A program made the position numbers and the translations under genes. The notes under the pieces are model-generated. The model saw only the letters and a list, made by a program, of their open reading frames with translations, was not told where the DNA came from and ran no database searches. From Fictibacillus terranigra (GTDB lineage: Bacteria; Bacillota; Bacilli; Bacillales; Fictibacillaceae), in assembly GCF_030412265.1 (NCBI RefSeq), contig NZ_JAUHLN010000006.1, positions 124,001 through 188,000 of the forward strand: a stretch of DNA of 64,000 nt. The letters run 5' to 3'. Below, piece by piece: positions 29,849 to 38,233 of the stretch. How positions within the stretch are numbered: position 1 is the stretch's first letter; the number at the start of each line of letters is the position of its first letter.

Positions 29849-31145
29849 ACTGGCCGTTTTGCTTATTTGCTTTTTCCCGTTCATTTGGTTCGTATGTTTG
29901 GCGATAGGAATCCAGGAAGGTGATCCTCTCGAGCATTGTAGGGTGGCCGTATAAGAAGAATTTCACGAGCTTTGGCGGATTCACTTCGCTAAGTCCCGAG
30001 ATCGTCAGCTGCTGGAAGGCCCCTACCGCTGCATCCGGATTCTTTGTCATCTCAATCGCGTACCGGTCGGCATCTTTCTCCGCTTTACGGGAAACTGCAT
30101 TTTCAACAGGTCCAGCTGCAAATGATAACAGGCTGAAAATCAAGAGCAGAACAGGGAGGCCTGCGATATCCCCTATGCCTTTTATCCCCCATTGCTTGCC
30201 CCACTTTGAGACCGCCCAGGAATATATCCTGCTGCCCAGGAAAAGGCCAAAGAACGACAGGATGATGGCACCAATTAGATTTTGATAAAGATGTTTCATC
30301 ACATAATGCCCCATCTCGTGGGCCATCACAAATAAAACCTGTTTATCGTTCAGTTTATCGATCGTCGTATCCCATAATACAATTCGCAGATTTGACCCTA
30401 TGCCATTTACATAGGCATTCAGGGAATTGGTCTTCGCTGACATGTTCACTTCATACACGTTGGAAGCCGGTATATCCGCCCGATCGGCAAGTGTTAATAT
30501 TTTCTCCTTCAGTACCTGGTCCTTTAAAGGATAGAATTTGTTATAGAGCGGATCAATCACAACAGGCTGGATGAAATATAAAAAAATGGTGAACGGAATG
30601 GAGATAAGCCACGCATACAGCCACCACTTCTTCTTGCTTTTACGGATAAAAAAGTAAATAACCACTACAGTTAATACCGTAAATAACCATCCCATCCAAA
30701 AGTCGATCAAACTGTCTTTCATCCATCCCTTGAAGGGCTGAACGGAGATGTGATAATCTCTGGAGATCGTATAGCTGTAATATCGAAGCGGGAAGGTCAA
30801 AATCCAGCTTATAAAGGACAGCAAGAGGACATACAAGGCTGTGTGGATGAATGAAAAACGGGTGACTTCTTTCACAGCGCCCCTCATTCTCTTCGATAGA
30901 CCAAACCCTAAAACGATCAGATAGATCAGCCATTCCAGCGGAACAGACAAAAAGTAGATCCAATCCTTTATTCTTGAGAAATCATAGCTCAGCTTGAGCT
31001 GCCTTTCATTCATAAACATGGTAGGATCGGCAGCAGATCCGCGAAACTGTACCGGCAGATCTGTCTGAGCGCCATGGATTAAGTAATACCACATGGCGGC
31101 TGCATACAGCATGAAGCCAACAGCGATCAAAAAAGTTTTTTTCAC
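29847..31145 (-). CDS. M48-family membrane zinc metallopeptidase (Ste24-like, YhfN)
   Basis: 432 residues with about seven helices. Zinc motif HEMGH at 276-280 and the downstream glutamate region AEKDADRYAIEM. This is the CAAX-prenyl-protease-like (Ste24) type; B. subtilis YhfN is the likely counterpart and degrades membrane proteins or peptides. Two other genes of the window (YhfI, LplJ) belong to the same yhf neighbourhood of B. subtilis. Confidence 0.88.
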   Translation of the reverse strand: MKKTFLIAVGFMLYAAAMWYYLIHGAQTDLPVQFRGSAADPTMFMNERQLKLSYDFSRIKDWIYFLSVPLEWLIYLIVLGFGLSKRMRGAVKEVTRFSFIHTALYVLLLSFISWILTFPLRYYSYTISRDYHISVQPFKGWMKDSLIDFWMGWLFTVLTVVVIYFFIRKSKKKWWLYAWLISIPFTIFLYFIQPVVIDPLYNKFYPLKDQVLKEKILTLADRADIPASNVYEVNMSAKTNSLNAYVNGIGSNLRIVLWDTTIDKLNDKQVLFVMAHEMGHYVMKHLYQNLIGAIILSFFGLFLGSRIYSWAVSKWGKQWGIKGIGDIAGLPVLLLIFSLLSFAAGPVENAVSRKAEKDADRYAIEMTKNPDAAVGAFQQLTISGLSEVNPPKLVKFFLYGHPTMLERITFLDSYRQTYEPNEREKANKQNGQ

Positions 31146-31274
31146 ACGCTCTCCCCCTTACGGACATCCTATTCCTAGTTTAGGTAACTTTGTCCGAATT
31201 AGAACAAAAAAGAAGAACTTTTGAAAGAAAAGCAATAGCTCTTGTCCAGGTCCGACAAGCGCTCGAGCCCGACA

Positions 31275-32102
31275 TTAAAAAGCCTGTTCCAGCGTTGGAA
31301 CGATATAAAGATTGTCATGATGGAGATCGCAGCCATTCGGCTGTATGTAAACAGCATTTAGACCCATCAGCAAGGCTGGTGCAATTTCGTTGATAAAATT
31401 ATCGCCAATGGAGACTGCTTCTTCCGGCTTCACCTTATATTTGGAGATGATCGCCTTCAAAATCTCTTTGGTCTTTACAGGTTTCCGAGAAGAAGAAAAA
31501 ATTTCATCAAACAGCTCATCCAGCTCCAGTTCACGGAGAAGACGGAGCACATCATCTTTTTCACTGTTTGTCATCAGAACAAGATGTTTTTCCCTCTGTA
31601 GCCTCTGAAGGCTTTCCTTCAATCCCGGGGTTTTCGTCAAAGAGAATTCATCACTGACCATGTAAACCTTTGTCGCATTGTAGGACTCCCATGTATCCTG
31701 CTGGCTCAGTCCATAATGCATGGCAGTGACATAGGGAAGCCACCATCCGTCTCCAATCGCAATAAAGCGTTCAAAATCATATGTAAGTTCTCCAGAATAC
31801 TCCCTCTTCAAGGTTTCTTCGTCAATTGGTGTTCCATCCCAAAGATGTGCAGCTGTTACTTGCAGTGTCAACGGATCAACGGTCAGAGCCGCATCTTTTT
31901 TCAAGTCATACACTTTTCCGATGGCAACAGGATGACTCCCCTGTTTCATCTCCTCATACGCGTTATAAAACTCTTCTTGTATCGAGACATCTGCCCGCTG
32001 CTGGAGCAGGCTGCAATAATAATCAAAATGATCTGTGTCCTCATAGAGAGTACCGTCCAAATCAAAGACTAAAAGCTTGCTTTTTTCTATCATTTCACGC
32101 AT
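31275..32102 (-). CDS. HAD-superfamily hydrolase
   Basis: 275 residues. Motif I FDLDGTLYED with nucleophile Asp, motif II LMTNSEKDD, motif IV VSIGDNFINE. A phosphatase-like enzyme with a helical cap; substrate unknown. AAAGGAG lies 8 bases before ATG 32102. Confidence 0.87.
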   Translation of the reverse strand: MREMIEKSKLLVFDLDGTLYEDTDHFDYYCSLLQQRADVSIQEEFYNAYEEMKQGSHPVAIGKVYDLKKDAALTVDPLTLQVTAAHLWDGTPIDEETLKREYSGELTYDFERFIAIGDGWWLPYVTAMHYGLSQQDTWESYNATKVYMVSDEFSLTKTPGLKESLQRLQREKHLVLMTNSEKDDVLRLLRELELDELFDEIFSSSRKPVKTKEILKAIISKYKVKPEEAVSIGDNFINEIAPALLMGLNAVYIQPNGCDLHHDNLYIVPTLEQAF

Positions 32103-32168
32103 GGTAACACTCCTTTCCTCTCTATTGTAAGCTCACTATTTGTGGAAGTAAAACGGCTCCGATCCATG

Positions 32169-32197
32169 TTGACTTTGTTTTCCTAATATCTTATTGT
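32169..32197 (+). promoter_or_regulatory. Sigma-A promoter of ytrA-like gene
   Basis: TTGACT, 17 bases, TATTGT, ending 4 bases before the YtrA-type operator. Confidence 0.6.
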
Positions 32198-32201
32198 TTT
32201 A

Positions 32202-32226
32202 AGTGTACTGCATACAATAATACACT
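32202..32226 (+). promoter_or_regulatory. YtrA-type operator AGTGTA-N13-TACACT
   Basis: A perfect inverted repeat with exactly 13 bases between half sites (the pairing extends to TAAGTGTA / TACACTTA). It matches the known B. subtilis YtrA operator and lies at the transcription start, so the encoded repressor should control itself. Confidence 0.85.
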
Positions 32227-32243
32227 TATAAAGGAGGATGAAT

Positions 32244-32630
32244 GTGCTTCTACATCTGGATCCACGCAGCAGTACCCCCATCTGGGAACAAATCATTCAT
32301 CAGATTAAAGAACTGATCCTTAAGAAAATTCTGCTTCCCGGTGATAAACTCGCCTCGGTCAGAGAGCTTTCATCCAGTCTTGTCATTAATCCGAATACGG
32401 TCAGCAAAGCCTATCAGGAACTGGAGCGGCAGGGAATCATAGAGACGCTCAGAGGCAAAGGAACATTCGTTGCAGAATGCATCGTGCCAAAAGCGGACGA
32501 ACAAAAAGTAGAAGCTCTTAAACAGAGCCTGAAACAATTGGTGATCGAGGCATTGTATCTGGGAATTGATCGGACTGAATTTATAAAAATGGCAGAACAC
32601 TATTTGGATGAACTTGGTGGTAGTACTTAG
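32244..32630 (+). CDS. GntR-family regulator, YtrA subfamily
   Basis: 128 residues. DPRSSTPIWEQIIHQIKELILKKILLPGDKLASVRELSSSLVINPNTVSKAYQELERQGIIETLRGKGTF is a GntR winged helix, followed by the short helical tail that defines the YtrA subfamily. GTG 32244 fits AAGGAGG with 6 bases spacing; ATG 32238 touches the ribosome site. In relatives it controls a downstream ABC exporter for cell-wall-active antibiotics; here no such genes follow. Confidence 0.9.
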   Translation: MLLHLDPRSSTPIWEQIIHQIKELILKKILLPGDKLASVRELSSSLVINPNTVSKAYQELERQGIIETLRGKGTFVAECIVPKADEQKVEALKQSLKQLVIEALYLGIDRTEFIKMAEHYLDELGGST

Positions 32631-32736
32631 CTTTATTTTTTTATTTATGCCTGCCGGATTGTTTAACCTGTTGGGTGAGCTTTTGGATGTTCACCGCGCT
32701 TCAATAAACTGGATGATTGGAGCAGGTGCACGCTAA
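32608..32736 (+). CDS. Possible small membrane protein after the ytrA-like gene
   Basis: 42 residues (MNLVVVLSFIFLFMPAGLFN then LLGELLDVHRASINWMIGAGAR), overlapping the regulator by 23 bases in another frame. The first 20 residues form one strongly hydrophobic helix. No clear ribosome site, but coupling to the regulator could replace it. It could also be a leftover of the lost transporter operon. Confidence 0.4.
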   Translation: MNLVVVLSFIFLFMPAGLFNLLGELLDVHRASINWMIGAGAR

Positions 32737-32752
32737 TCCCAAAAAAATAGCG

Positions 32753-32784
32753 AAAAGCCGCTCAGGCCTGAGCGGCTTTTCTGC
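32753..32784. terminator. Palindromic terminator between ytrA-like region and glpQ
   Basis: A 28-bp perfect palindrome: AAAAGCCGCTCAGG and its complement CCTGAGCGGCTTTT. A-run before and T-run after let it work in both directions. Confidence 0.88.
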
Positions 32785-32802
32785 TTTAACATGGCGGTGA
32801 GT

Positions 32803-33672
32803 TTAATCCTGGCCATTTTTCTTGATCATCTGATGAAGTCTGTCAGGGAAATTCGTAAACATTCCTGTAACTCCCCAATCCATCAATCTTTTCATGTCTG
32901 TTGTTTCATTAACCGTGTAAGGATGAATTTCCAAACCGCTTCTTACTGCTTTTTGTACATAGGCCTTATCGAGATAATTAAAGTTTGGTCCGATTCCAGC
33001 TGCATATTGTTTATACGAATTAAGGTCCTGGTCTGTTAGGACCGCATGCTCCTTATATTCCAGAAGCTGGATTAATTTTAAAGACGGATCCAGCTTGTGT
33101 ACTTTCAACAGGCTGTCTTTGCTGAATGATTGAACGAGCAGCGTGTCTTTATTAATATGGTATTGATTAATGAGGTGGAGGAGCTTTTCTTCCATTCCCG
33201 GATACACATCTGGTGATTTCGTTTCGATGTAGTAATTTTTGTTTTTGCCAAATGTCTTGAAAATTTCCTCAAGTGTCGGTACTTTAAGGCCCTTGTACAT
33301 CGGCTTTGCATATTGTGGGTATTTTTCATTAAACCAGGAACCCGCATCCAGCTGTTTGATTTGTTTTAATGTAAAATCTTTCACCTTTCCCGTTCCGTTT
33401 GTTGTACGGTCAACGGTTTCATCATGCATAGCGATCAGCTTGCCGTCTTTCGTCATTTGAAGATCAATTTCGATGTAATCCCCATGCATCTTGTCACCCA
33501 TATGATAGGAGGTGAGCGTATGTTCCGGAGCATATCCCGATGCACCCCGATGGGCAACGTCAAGTACGTCATGATGTTTTTGAACGGATTCCGCATCGGC
33601 ATTCTGCGCTGCAAACAGGCTGGCTCCAAGAACCGCCGCACTAAGTAAAGAAGTCATTTTTTTGCTCAACAT
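32803..33672 (-). CDS. glpQ: Secreted glycerophosphodiester phosphodiesterase
   Basis: 289 residues. Signal peptide to about residue 27 (NADA-E). Catalytic GDPD motifs AHRGASGYAPEHT (H41, R42, E50), YIEIDLQ (E68, D70) and HDETVDRTTNG (H83). It cleaves glycerophosphodiesters or teichoic-acid ends to sn-glycerol 3-phosphate outside the cell. The upstream Pho boxes show it belongs to the phosphate-starvation response. Confidence 0.93.
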   Translation of the reverse strand: MLSKKMTSLLSAAVLGASLFAAQNADAESVQKHHDVLDVAHRGASGYAPEHTLTSYHMGDKMHGDYIEIDLQMTKDGKLIAMHDETVDRTTNGTGKVKDFTLKQIKQLDAGSWFNEKYPQYAKPMYKGLKVPTLEEIFKTFGKNKNYYIETKSPDVYPGMEEKLLHLINQYHINKDTLLVQSFSKDSLLKVHKLDPSLKLIQLLEYKEHAVLTDQDLNSYKQYAAGIGPNFNYLDKAYVQKAVRSGLEIHPYTVNETTDMKRLMDWGVTGMFTNFPDRLHQMIKKNGQD

Positions 33673-33718
33673 GTTCTCCCCTTCCGCTTTATCGAACAGA
33701 TCAAGCGTACCAATGGAG

Positions 33719-33757
33719 TGTTAATCACTGTTTAAGCAGGCGTAAATAAGGGGTAAA
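33719..33757 (-). promoter_or_regulatory. PhoP box: four direct repeats
   Basis: On the minus strand TTTACC, TTTACG, TTAAAC and TTAACA follow each other with exact 5-base spacers (11-bp period), the signature of PhoP-P binding (TT(A/C/T)A(C/T)A repeats). Located about 50-85 bases before glpQ. Confidence 0.88.
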
Positions 33758-33817
33758 CAAATATTTAGAAAATATGAATATTGTAATTTTTATAAATGAC
33801 CCCCGCAACATCAGAAC

Positions 33818-33850
33818 AAAAAAAGACGAGCCTGTTAAGCAAGGCTCGTC
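33818..33850 (-). terminator. Terminator after Cof-type phosphatase gene
   Basis: GACGAGCC / GGCTCGTC stem with TTTTTTTG on the minus strand; it overlaps the end of the coding region. Confidence 0.85.
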
Positions 33851-34710
33851 TTCTTTTCTTCTAAATAATTTTCGATCGCATAGGCCACTCCGCTCTCATC
33901 ATTTGTTTTGGTCACATGCATAGCGATTTGTTTAATTTCATCGTAAGCATTCCCCATGGCAACGCTGATGCCCGCTTTTTCAAGCATGGATACATCATTA
34001 TAATTGTCGCCGATCGCCATCGTATCTTTCAGGCTGATATTGTGCAGTTTGGAAAATTTCTCAAGGGCCACTCCTTTTTGTGCATCCGCATTCGTAATCT
34101 CAAGGTTGTTATTTGCGGATGAACTGACAGCCAGGTGATCAATTTTTCTTAGCATGTCCACCGAGTTTGCGATCTTTTCCTGTTCGCTGGAAAAGGCCAA
34201 AACCTTGTAAATTTCAAGACCCTCTTTCTCCATCAACATGTCGTAATCGCTGATAAAATTTACGGTTCCCAATTTAAATCGCCTCAAAGCCGCTTTATGA
34301 ACATCGTCTTCAGTGGCTTCAGGATTGGATGTCAGAACGATGTCTTTCATGACTTTAAACGCTTTTTCACGGTTATCGGTGTAGGTTCCCTCGCTCGTAT
34401 ACACTTCATAATAGATATCATTCGCCCGGAGCGCCTTTTCAATATCAAAATATTGCTTGGACGGGATAGGGATGCTTGTTACCTTTTCCCAATTATCCGA
34501 ACGAATCTCAGCCCCGTTCACACAGATCAAAGGAAGATACAGCTCTGCTTCACTCAATGTGTACTTTGCTTCATCAAATGAACGCCCTGTAGCAATGACC
34601 ACCATATGACCTTCTTCCCTGGCCTTTTCAATGGCTTCTTTATTCGCTTTGGTGACTTTCAATTGCTTGCTTACTAGTGTTCCATCCATATCTATGGCTA
34701 TCAGTTTCAT
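33835..34710 (-). CDS. Cof-type HAD-IIB phosphatase
   Basis: 291 residues. IAIDMDGTLVSKQ (motif I), VVIATGRS (motif II), K-containing NADAQKGVAL and MAIGDNYNDVSML (motif IV), with a type IIB cap. These act on sugar phosphates, flavin precursors or similar. ATG 34710 behind AAAGGATG is chosen; the open frame extends to 34764. Confidence 0.9.
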   Translation of the reverse strand: MKLIAIDMDGTLVSKQLKVTKANKEAIEKAREEGHMVVIATGRSFDEAKYTLSEAELYLPLICVNGAEIRSDNWEKVTSIPIPSKQYFDIEKALRANDIYYEVYTSEGTYTDNREKAFKVMKDIVLTSNPEATEDDVHKAALRRFKLGTVNFISDYDMLMEKEGLEIYKVLAFSSEQEKIANSVDMLRKIDHLAVSSSANNNLEITNADAQKGVALEKFSKLHNISLKDTMAIGDNYNDVSMLEKAGISVAMGNAYDEIKQIAMHVTKTNDESGVAYAIENYLEEKKTSLA

Positions 34711-34812
34711 CTCATCATCCTTTATCTCTGTCTTTCCTTTTTTCAGTGTACCCCTTTTTTCCAATACATTACCTTAACTCTTAACGAAAACGCAAGCGCA
34801 TTTACGGTAATA

Positions 34813-34866
34813 AAAAAAGAGCTAACAAAGCCCTTTTTGTAAGAAAGAGCTTTGTTAGCTCTTTTT
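34813..34866. terminator. Strong hairpin with flanking A/T runs
   Basis: AAAAAGAGCTAACAAAG pairs with CTTTGTTAGCTCTTTTT around a 19-base loop. It can end transcripts coming from azlCD on the minus strand. Confidence 0.82.
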
Positions 34867-34903
34867 CTAAAAAGGAGCACTATTGCTCTTTACCCATTAA
34901 TCG

Positions 34904-35032
34904 TTATGAAAAAAACCTGTAAACACATCGATGAACGCTTGAACAACTTCTAGTGATTGAAAAAGTATAAGCGAAAAAGCGTCTGTTGAAAAACAATCCA
35001 ATCGCAGCAAATCGAAAAAGGTGTAAACCCAT
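34904..35032 (-). CDS. Doubtful tiny gene, possibly frameshifted
   Basis: ATG 35032 has an ideal ribosome site (AGGAGG, 8 bases). The frame from it gives 42 residues of unremarkable basic/aromatic sequence. The neighbouring frame over the same bases, open to a stop at 34897, encodes a far more protein-like stretch (VYTFFDLLRLDCFSTDAF, then LILFQSLEVVQAFIDVFTGF and HND). Losing one G of the GGG after the ATG would join the good start to the good frame. Product unknown. Confidence 0.35.
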   Translation of the reverse strand: MGLHLFRFAAIGLFFNRRFFAYTFSITRSCSSVHRCVYRFFS

Positions 35033-35096
35033 ACTATTCGCCTCCTGTCTATTGGATACCCATCCTAACATACATCGATTGCGATAAGAACAATTT

Positions 35097-35408
35097 TCAG
35101 TTCATAAAGAAGGAACAAAGGCTTAAAGCAGCCACAGAGCTTAATACCACTAAAATGATGTTCCAATTTAGATAGGCAGCGGCTCCTGCAACACAGGCAC
35201 CGAGTAATCCAAACCACATGCTATCCTCGTTAATATGCAATATTCCAGGAAAAATCAATGCCCCGAGTATAGCGAAAGGAACATTTTTCAGTATCCGCTG
35301 CAGTCTTGGAGGAATCCGGTCTGCATTGATGAGGACAAGAGGCAAAACCCTCGGAAGATATGTAACAACTCCCATACCAGCAATCATCCAAAGCAAGCTA
35401 CTCTCCAT
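35097..35408 (-). CDS. azlD: AzlD family branched-chain amino acid exporter subunit
   Basis: 103 residues, three to four helices, with the AzlD motif TYLPRVLPLVLI near the N-terminus. With AzlC it forms an exporter of branched-chain amino acids or analogues. ATG 35408 is preferred over ATG 35414 because of spacing to GGAGGA. Overlaps azlC by 11 bases. Confidence 0.88.
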   Translation of the reverse strand: MESSLLWMIAGMGVVTYLPRVLPLVLINADRIPPRLQRILKNVPFAILGALIFPGILHINEDSMWFGLLGACVAGAAAYLNWNIILVVLSSVAALSLCSFFMN

Positions 35409-36123
35409 AAACATTCTCCTCCGTCATAAAAAATTCAATAGCTGCGGCAGATAAAAGTGTAGATAAAATGATTCCCCAACCGCCTGACAGCGGGTCATAC
35501 AGAGAAAAAAGAGAGTTTAAAAAGGCGGCGGTTCCAGCCAATGCAATGACTTTTCGCGATTTTTTGGCAGAGGGAACCAGTAATCCGATAAACATCGCAT
35601 ATAGAGCTACAGCCATGCCATTTTGGACGGTTTCAGGAAGGCCCGATCCAATTAAAAAGCCAACGCCAGAATTGATGACCCAGCTTCCATAGGCGATCAA
35701 GCCCAGGCCAAGCATAAAAGCAGAACGCAGCTTTTTTTCTGTACGTGTAGCTGCTACTGAAAACGTCTCATCCGTAATCAAAAAACCGTAAACCGCTTTA
35801 ATCCACTTCGCGTCCTCAGACATTCTTTCGTTTAATGAAGCGCTCATCAGCAGGTGGCGGATGTTCATAATAAACGCAGTAATGATAATTTCAAATGCCC
35901 CAGTCCCGGCTCCGATCATGGAAAGAGCAATGTACTGGGATGCACCGGCAAAGACGATCATACTCATGCCTACGGTCTCAACCAACGACAAACCGCTGGA
36001 CTTGGCCAGCAGGCCATAGGTAAAAGCCACGGGCAAATACCCTATCGCAATGGAAAGACCTGCTTGAACACCAGTAAGAAATGGATGGCTTTCCTTTTCT
36101 TCAGCAGGGAATGGCAGCATCAT
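35398..36123 (-). CDS. azlC: AzlC family branched-chain amino acid exporter subunit
   Basis: 241 residues, about seven helices. GYLPVAFTYGLLAKSSGLS, FAGASQYIAL, NIRHLLMSASL and LITDETFSVA are conserved AzlC blocks. ATG 36123 sits 8 bases after AGGAG; a GTG at 36132 touches that site. Divergent from a cupin regulator that probably controls it. Confidence 0.92.
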   Translation of the reverse strand: MMLPFPAEEKESHPFLTGVQAGLSIAIGYLPVAFTYGLLAKSSGLSLVETVGMSMIVFAGASQYIALSMIGAGTGAFEIIITAFIMNIRHLLMSASLNERMSEDAKWIKAVYGFLITDETFSVAATRTEKKLRSAFMLGLGLIAYGSWVINSGVGFLIGSGLPETVQNGMAVALYAMFIGLLVPSAKKSRKVIALAGTAAFLNSLFSLYDPLSGGWGIILSTLLSAAAIEFFMTEENVYGE

Positions 36124-36159
36124 GTCGAACACTCCTTAAGTAGCTTCCTTAACCATTTA

Positions 36160-36190
36160 TATGTTATATTATACATATTGTATGTTATAT
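36160..36190. promoter_or_regulatory. Paired TATGTTATAT repeats between azlC and its regulator
   Basis: Two identical 10-base copies, starting at 36160 and 36181, 21 bases apart (two helical turns), in the middle of the 95-base divergent intergenic region. Likely operator of the regulator at 36219. Confidence 0.6.
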
Positions 36191-36218
36191 CATATAAAAC
36201 GACAAGGGGATTTTTTGT

Positions 36219-36767
36219 ATGAATTTGAATGAAGTCATCGGCAGAAGATTAAAAGCCATGAGAGGACAAAAGAACTGGAGCCTCGATCAAGCAGCTAAAG
36301 CAACAGGAGTTTCAAAACCGATGCTGAGCCAGATTGAACGGGGAGAATCCAACCCTACCGTTAGTACACTGTGGAAAATCGCAAATGGATTAGGCGTATC
36401 ATTCAGTTCCTTTCTGGAGGAAAATCAGCCAGCGATAAAACAAGTAAACACTGCGGATGTCGAACCCATTGAAAACCAGGACGGAACATTCCTTGTCTCC
36501 CCTCTTTTTCCGATAGAACCTAAAAAGTCATTTGAGATTTATGCTGTGGAGCTTCTTCCTGGATGCCATTATACCTCTGAACCACATGCCCCTGGGGTGG
36601 AGGAATACCTACTCTTGCAAGAGGGATCCCTCTCATTAACGGTTCATCGGGAGGACTTCCAATTGTCTTCAGGTCAAAACATCCGTTTTGCTGCAGACTA
36701 CGTCCATGTTTATAAGAATCAGGGAAGGGGCCCTGCAAAATTAATCATGATCATTTATTACCCATAA
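36219..36767 (+). CDS. XRE-family regulator with cupin domain
   Basis: 182 residues. An N-terminal HTH (IGRRLKAMRGQKNWSLDQAAKATGVSKPMLSQIERGESNPTVSTLWKIANGLGV) and a C-terminal cupin barrel (105-180) with EYLLLQEGSLSLTV. Such proteins often control a divergent transporter operon, which fits azlCD. Confidence 0.9.
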   Translation: MNLNEVIGRRLKAMRGQKNWSLDQAAKATGVSKPMLSQIERGESNPTVSTLWKIANGLGVSFSSFLEENQPAIKQVNTADVEPIENQDGTFLVSPLFPIEPKKSFEIYAVELLPGCHYTSEPHAPGVEEYLLLQEGSLSLTVHREDFQLSSGQNIRFAADYVHVYKNQGRGPAKLIMIIYYP

Positions 36768-36771
36768 TGAA

Positions 36772-36805
36772 AAAACAACCTTCCTTAGACGTGGAAGGTT
36801 GTTTT
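36772..36805. terminator. Bidirectional terminator between cupin regulator and E3 gene
   Basis: A 13-bp perfect stem AAAACAACCTTCC / GGAAGGTTGTTTT, loop of 8; lies over the end of the convergent E3 gene. Confidence 0.9.
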
Positions 36806-38233
36806 CCGGGTCGCTGCCTTTTTACGCGAAGGCGGTATATGGATCGCTTTTCCCGATGCGTTCTCGACCGCCTCAAGCCATGCTTCACTTAATGATGGAT
36901 GGGCGTAAACAGGATAAGCGAGGTCTTCCTCTCTGGCTACCATTTCAAGGGCTGTTGTGCCTGACTGTATTAACTCTGCAGCTCCGGCACCCATCATATG
37001 AACACCTAGAATGAGCTCGTTCTCTTCATCCATCACCAATTTGGTCAGGCCTTCCTTTTGTCCGGCAAGACCGGCAAACCCGTTTCCGCCCATTGCAAAC
37101 TGACCGGTCTTCACCTTGTATCCCTCCTGCTTTGCTTCTCCTTCTGTCATCCCGACTGAGGCAATCGGAGGAACAGTATGGATAACAAGGGGCACAAGGG
37201 CCAGGTTAAAGGTTGAGTTCATGCCGCTGATACGTTCAGCGGCTACCTTTCCTTGTTTGATCGCCTTGCTGGCAAGCTTTATGCCGATCGTGCAGTCACC
37301 AACAGCATAGATGCCCTTCACACTTGTTTCGCCATATTCATTTATGACGATGAATCCTTGGTCATCGGTGCTCATCTTTAAAAAATCCAATCCAAGGCCT
37401 TGCGTGTTTGGCTTGTATTGACCGGAAATAAGCAGGTGGCTCCCCTCAAGCGTCAGTTTTTCCTGATCGGTTTGAACGGTAATGGCGACATGGCTTTCAT
37501 ATGAACAAGCTTCAAGCAACGTGCTGTTTTTGAATACCTTTATCTTTAATTTTTTTAGAACACGGTGCAGCTCTTTAGCTACCGTTTCATCGAGTCCAAA
37601 CGTATCGTCCATACAGAAGATTGACACATTAGATCCCAGGTTCCGATAAGCCACTGCCGTTTCAAGCGAAATGTAATCTGATCCGCTGACCACAAGATGC
37701 TCCGGAAGCTCATGAAGGGTCGGCAGATCATTGGCGCTGATGATCTTTCCTTCCACCGGAGCAATTCCCTCCGGCATTACAGGAGAAGCTCCAACGGCAA
37801 TGATCGCACGCTCATACTCATACATCTCATAATGATGGCCGGAATCCACACCGATCCGGTTTTCCGACATAAAGGTAGCTGTACCTTTGATCACTTCGAT
37901 TTTGTTCGCTTTGCAAAGGGCTTCTACCCCTTTTTGCAGAGCAGATACTGTTTTTTGCTGATACTCTTTAAAATTTTGCAGTTCAAATCCAGGCGCGCCT
38001 GTCTGGATACCCATCTCGTTCAAGTGAGGAAGTGAAGCATAAGCCGCAGCCGCGTGCGTCAATGTCTTCGAGGGAATGCACCCCGTATTCAGGCAGACAC
38101 CGCCCAGCTTATCTTTTTCAATGATGGTGACTTCCATGCCGAGCTGTGCCGCCCGAATGGCTGCATTATAGCCCCCAGGCCCGCCGCCGGCTATGATCAG
38201 CTGCCGCTTTTGAGTAAATTCTCCAACGACCAT
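36785..38233 (-). CDS. Dihydrolipoyl dehydrogenase (E3) of a 2-oxoacid dehydrogenase complex
   Basis: 482 residues. FAD motif GGGPGGYNAAIRAAQLG, redox disulfide GGVCLNTGCIPSK (C47, C52), second FAD motif GIYAVGDC, and catalytic His-Glu pair H445/E450 in HPSLSEAW. Reoxidises the lipoyl arm of E2 with NAD+. The NAD-binding loop reads VVSGSDYISLETA, lacking the usual GxGxxG, a deviation worth noting. Last gene of the phenylalanine dehydrogenase operon, one base from E2. Confidence 0.93.
   Translation of the reverse strand: MVVGEFTQKRQLIIAGGGPGGYNAAIRAAQLGMEVTIIEKDKLGGVCLNTGCIPSKTLTHAAAAYASLPHLNEMGIQTGAPGFELQNFKEYQQKTVSALQKGVEALCKANKIEVIKGTATFMSENRIGVDSGHHYEMYEYERAIIAVGASPVMPEGIAPVEGKIISANDLPTLHELPEHLVVSGSDYISLETAVAYRNLGSNVSIFCMDDTFGLDETVAKELHRVLKKLKIKVFKNSTLLEACSYESHVAITVQTDQEKLTLEGSHLLISGQYKPNTQGLGLDFLKMSTDDQGFIVINEYGETSVKGIYAVGDCTIGIKLASKAIKQGKVAAERISGMNSTFNLALVPLVIHTVPPIASVGMTEGEAKQEGYKVKTGQFAMGGNGFAGLAGQKEGLTKLVMDEENELILGVHMMGAGAAELIQSGTTALEMVAREEDLAYPVYAHPSLSEAWLEAVENASGKAIHIPPSRKKAATRKTTFHV

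Noticed and set aside
31200-31274. Possible dispersed-repeat fragment (TCCAGGTCCGACAAGCGCTC)
   Set aside because: Too short and without paired arms; I cannot support it as a repeat from one copy.
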